This document shows positions 61,250 to 64,000 of a stretch of 64,000 nt of DNA, one piece after another. Position 1 is the first letter of the stretch. Every line of letters starts with the position of its first letter. This DNA comes from CAJXMH01 sp040220135 (GTDB lineage Bacteria > Bacteroidota > Bacteroidia > Flavobacteriales_E > Vicingaceae). Below the pieces are notes generated by a model. The model ran no database searches and was not told the origin of the DNA. It saw only the letters and a program-made list of their open reading frames with translations. The stretch spans positions 310,001 to 374,000 of the forward strand of contig JAVJTT010000013.1 in NCBI GenBank assembly GCA_040220135.1. Direction: 5' to 3'. The position numbers and the translations under genes were made by a program.

Positions 61250-63424
61250 ATGAAAAAAGCACTACCTACTTTCCTTCTTTGTCTACTTTTTACAAGTTTA
61301 TTCGCTCAATGGCGAAGTATTCGTCCAAAACAAGCTTATCAAAATCTACGCTGCTTATCTTTTGTCAGTGATTCAGTGGGTTATATTGGGGGCGAAGGTC
61401 ATCGACTCTATTTTACAGATGACTTTGCTACTAACTTGCAGCCCATCAACTTACCATTTAGCAATGGAAAGGTTACAGCTATACATGCTACTTCAGCTAA
61501 TACCGCCTATGTTCTTTTGTCGGATCTTGATTTTGTTCATGGGAACAATCACATAGGTTTTGAAAAGTACCTCTTAAAAACTACTGATGGAGGACAAAGT
61601 TGGCAACAAAGTTTAATCAATCAAAATAGTGTCCAAGACTTGCTATGCATGGCTGTGCTTGGAACCGATACGGTTTTTACAGCAGGCGACAACGGAATGG
61701 TTTTTAGAACTTTTAATGCCGGTGTAAGTTGGGATTCACTCAGCATTAACATGCCAACGAGAAGCATTCATACCATTCATGCCAAAATAGGTGGAGAAGT
61801 AATTATAGGTGGAGACTCCGGTATTGTTTACCGTTCTACAGATTATGGAGCTAGTTGGAACGCTGCACATCAAATGACTTTAGGCATGCAAACTGGTCAG
61901 CCAGTCTTGGATTTCTTTTCCTTAAGCCCTGATACGCTTTACGCATGTGGCAGGGGGAGGTCTATTCTTCGTTCTGATGATGGGGGAATGAATTGGCAAG
62001 AAATTAACAATGAGAACCAAACTACTGAATTTAGCGCGGTTCACTTTAAAGATACTTTAAATGGAGTAGCCTTAGGGGGTGTTTATAATCAAATTGCTTC
62101 ATCAGGTGGCTTTTATACTACTACCGATGGTGGTCGAAACTGGAATAGAAGAAGCATGTCCTGGATCCCCGGTGAAAATAAGAAGTTGAGCGATTTACAT
62201 GTTGTTGGAAATGATATATTGGCTGTGGGAGAGCTTGGAAGAGTTTTAAAGTCTACCGACTATGGTGTAAGTAGAAATGTGCCAAATGAAGTGCCCGGCC
62301 TTCCTTTAACCACCGATATTGAAGTGTTGAGTAATAACCTTTATGTTATGTCTTGTCGACAGGCAGGAAACACCATGGCAAGAAGCACAGATTCAGGCAG
62401 AACCTGGAGTTCTCAACGAAACTCATTTTCTCAAACCCCTATGTTTATTGCCAATAATGGCAATGGTTTATTGCTTTCTACTCAAAACGATAAAATCTTA
62501 AGAAGTTATGACCAAGGTGTAAGCTGGTCTGAAACGACAAACTCTACTGTAAACAGGACTAACAAAGGCTACTTTTTAGATGCTGCCACTTTTGTAGGAA
62601 TCAAAAACCAATCCTCAGATTTAGTTTATTCAACTGATACGTTGAATACGGTTAGCATTATTAATGGGCCTTCAAACCGCACCATTTATAAATTGGATGC
62701 AGTAAATTTAAATACCTGGTTTGTGGTAGATGATTTTTATGATTTATACAGAACAGTTGATGCAGGAGCAAGTTGGGAGTTGATGAACAGCAGTTCTTTG
62801 AATGATTTCAGTTTTACCGACTCTTTGAATGGATGGGGAACAGCAGATAACTCTAACATGCGTTACGATGGCTTACAAAAAACGACTGATGGAGGTAGAA
62901 CTTGGACCCAACACATGACCAACACACAATTTGATATCTATGAGTTTGATAAGCATGAAGCAGTCGGAGACGTGATCGTGGCTACTTGCGCTTACCCTTT
63001 AAGTCAGGCGGTTTTGATCTCTACAGATGCAGGAGTAAATTGGACGGTAAATCATGATTTACTACCATACGGTGACCCTTCCGCAATAGAAATCAATCAA
63101 TTTGGTACTTGGATCTATAGTGATATCATAGATTTTGTGATTGAAAACAGAGCTATTACTTCTAATACATCTTCGGTAAGTATAGAAGAGTTTGTTGAAA
63201 AGAAAGTTGACTTTCAGCTTTACCCTAACCCAACCAAGGATGAACTAAATATTAGGGTTGATCTAGAAATGTTAGGCTTACCATTGACAATTTACAACCT
63301 CTCAGGAAAAGAGGTGTTAAGCAAAAACCTAAGTACTAACCAAGTAAGCCTAAACTTAGACCTTGCTCCGGGACTATACCTAGTTAGAGTAGGACAAAGC
63401 ACTCAGAAGCTCGTAGTGAGGTAG
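61250..63424 (+). CDS. T9SS-secreted Asp-box/YCF48-like beta-propeller protein
   Basis: A 724-residue precursor with signal peptide MKKALPTFLLCLLFTSLFAQ. The body holds about ten Asp-box-like motifs (TTDGGQSW, STDYGASW, SDDGGMNW, TTDGGRNW, TTDGGRTW, STDAGVNW) spaced 50-70 residues apart, as in sialidase-like and YCF48-type propellers; the sialidase catalytic residues are not evident, so a binding or structural role is more likely. The end carries a T9SS type A tail (QLYPNPTKDELNIRV ... KLVVR). The ATG at 61250 is chosen because it yields a clean signal peptide and the -7 element overlaps the upstream alternatives. Confidence 0.88.
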   Translation: MKKALPTFLLCLLFTSLFAQWRSIRPKQAYQNLRCLSFVSDSVGYIGGEGHRLYFTDDFATNLQPINLPFSNGKVTAIHATSANTAYVLLSDLDFVHGNNHIGFEKYLLKTTDGGQSWQQSLINQNSVQDLLCMAVLGTDTVFTAGDNGMVFRTFNAGVSWDSLSINMPTRSIHTIHAKIGGEVIIGGDSGIVYRSTDYGASWNAAHQMTLGMQTGQPVLDFFSLSPDTLYACGRGRSILRSDDGGMNWQEINNENQTTEFSAVHFKDTLNGVALGGVYNQIASSGGFYTTTDGGRNWNRRSMSWIPGENKKLSDLHVVGNDILAVGELGRVLKSTDYGVSRNVPNEVPGLPLTTDIEVLSNNLYVMSCRQAGNTMARSTDSGRTWSSQRNSFSQTPMFIANNGNGLLLSTQNDKILRSYDQGVSWSETTNSTVNRTNKGYFLDAATFVGIKNQSSDLVYSTDTLNTVSIINGPSNRTIYKLDAVNLNTWFVVDDFYDLYRTVDAGASWELMNSSSLNDFSFTDSLNGWGTADNSNMRYDGLQKTTDGGRTWTQHMTNTQFDIYEFDKHEAVGDVIVATCAYPLSQAVLISTDAGVNWTVNHDLLPYGDPSAIEINQFGTWIYSDIIDFVIENRAITSNTSSVSIEEFVEKKVDFQLYPNPTKDELNIRVDLEMLGLPLTIYNLSGKEVLSKNLSTNQVSLNLDLAPGLYLVRVGQSTQKLVVR

Positions 63425-63467
63425 AAAACACTACCTTGCTTTCGGTTTCGCTTAATCGCCATTACAG

Positions 63468-63493
63468 GCTGCCTGAGCGGAGCCGAAGGCAGC
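63468..63493. repeat. GC-rich palindrome
   Basis: GCTGCCT (63468-63474) pairs with AGGCAGC (63487-63493), with an inner CGG-AG-CCG. No T run follows. It is GC-rich against its background and looks like a small dispersed repeat rather than a terminator. Confidence 0.6.
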
Positions 63494-63502
63494 AGATAGA
63501 AT

Positions 63503-63557
63503 AAAGGTGGCTTAACGCTCGCCTGCTAGACGGGCAGGGAGCTTAAGCCACCTTTTA
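63503..63557 (+). terminator. Terminator hairpin with a second hairpin nested in its loop
   Basis: The outer stem AAAGGTGGCTTAA/TTAAGCCACCTTT (63503-63515 with 63543-63555) continues through GCTC/GAGC after one bulged C. Its loop contains another inverted repeat CCTGC-TAGACGG-GCAGG (63522-63538). A short T run follows. It ends the Asp-box gene transcript before guaA. Confidence 0.8.
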
Positions 63558-63609
63558 TTAGTTGTTAATTATTTTTTAAAAACCCTCTTTTCAAGCATTT
63601 CAAAGCGTT

Positions 63610-63617
63610 TATCTTTG
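63610..63617 (+). promoter_or_regulatory. -7 element (TATCTTTG) for guaA
   Basis: An exact TAnnTTTG match 4 nt before the guaA ATG, predicting a leaderless mRNA; the arrangement TTTGCGC-n-CATG closely mirrors queA. Confidence 0.55.
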
Positions 63618-63621
63618 CGCC

Positions 63622-64000
63622 ATGCAAGAAAAGATCCTGATCATAGATTTTGGCTCCCAATACACACAACTCATCGGGCGCCGGGTACGTGAATTAAACG
63701 TCTATTCCGAAATTCACCCTTACAATAACCTACCTGAGATTGGTTCGGAGGTTAAAGGTGTAATTCTTTCCGGAAGTCCTCATTCTGTTTTAGAAGAAGA
63801 GGCTCCTCAATTTGATTTTGGTCAGGTTAAGCAAAGGCTTCCCCTTCTTGGCGTTTGTTATGGAGCGCAGCTAATGGCTCATCATTTTGGTGGCGAAGTA
63901 AAGCCTTCTGAAACTAGAGAATATGGCCGAGCAAATCTTTCAGAGGTAGATCAACAAGCTACACTTATGAAGGGAATATCAAAAGGTTCTCAAGTTTGGA
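63622..64000 (+). CDS. guaA: GMP synthase (glutamine-hydrolysing), 3' partial
   Basis: The first 126 codons of GuaA, which aminates XMP to GMP. The class I glutamine amidotransferase domain is visible: KILIIDFGSQYTQLIGRRVR, VILSGSPHSV and the nucleophile Cys in LLGVCYGAQLMAHHFGG. The remainder, including the ATP-pyrophosphatase domain, lies beyond the window. ATG at 63622 follows a perfect -7 element by 4 nt. Confidence 0.95.
   Translation, partial: MQEKILIIDFGSQYTQLIGRRVRELNVYSEIHPYNNLPEIGSEVKGVILSGSPHSVLEEEAPQFDFGQVKQRLPLLGVCYGAQLMAHHFGGEVKPSETREYGRANLSEVDQQATLMKGISKGSQVW

Overview
The window reads as a chromosomal segment of a low-GC member of the Bacteroidota, most likely a free-living or marine Flavobacteriales-type bacterium. 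The evidence is: five very large secreted proteins ending in a type IX secretion (T9SS) C-terminal sorting domain; many start-proximal -7 elements of the Bacteroidota form TAnnTTTG; gene neighbourhoods typical of the phylum (recF-dciA, ribH with a single-helix TPR protein, small stand-alone GIY-YIG proteins); and several families largely restricted to it. Species cannot be named from sequence alone.

Layout. Positions 1-16730 hold three head-to-tail giant genes (the first cut by the window edge) for Asp-rich, thrombospondin-type-3-like calcium-binding surface proteins with T9SS tails. Positions 16759-34913 are housekeeping: YqgE/AlgH, a membrane TPR/GT-C protein, pdxH, glycosyltransferases, thioesterases, an SPFH / small protein / ribbon-helix-helix cassette closed by a strong terminator, an FKBP isomerase, a DksA-like zinc finger, ribH, recF-dciA, dapA, an alpha/beta hydrolase, a GT9-dapD-GT4 run and an LptF/G permease.

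Positions 35711-36183 hold the most unusual locus: a tRNA-Met(CAT) gene, a small GIY-YIG endonuclease gene directly behind it, and then a second copy of the tRNA 3' part that is itself split by a 36-nt palindrome. This looks like a minimal tRNA-targeting mobile unit.

Positions 36326-44681 are mostly minus-strand genes: an archaemetzincin-like lipoprotein, alr, an M20 amidohydrolase, and a TolC-HlyD-ABC export system headed by its own TetR regulator with a palindromic operator. The ABC ATPase has lost its signature motif. Positions 44769-55994 carry a DUF1801 protein, bestrophin, an alpha-oxoamine synthase, a SulP transporter, a TPR/TonB-C-like pair, a short SSB, a membrane glycosyltransferase-like protein and a compact tag-alkD-patatin-M50 operon. 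Positions 56036-64000 carry queA, two further T9SS cargo proteins (ELWxxDGT repeats; Asp-box/YCF48-like propeller) and the start of guaA.

Regulation. Twelve perfect TAnnTTTG -7 elements are listed. Several lie only 4-7 nt upstream of the start codon, which predicts leaderless or nearly leaderless mRNAs, and some decide between alternative starts. Six strong or moderate hairpin terminators close transcription units. No CRISPR array, rRNA operon, integrase, insertion sequence or replication origin was seen.
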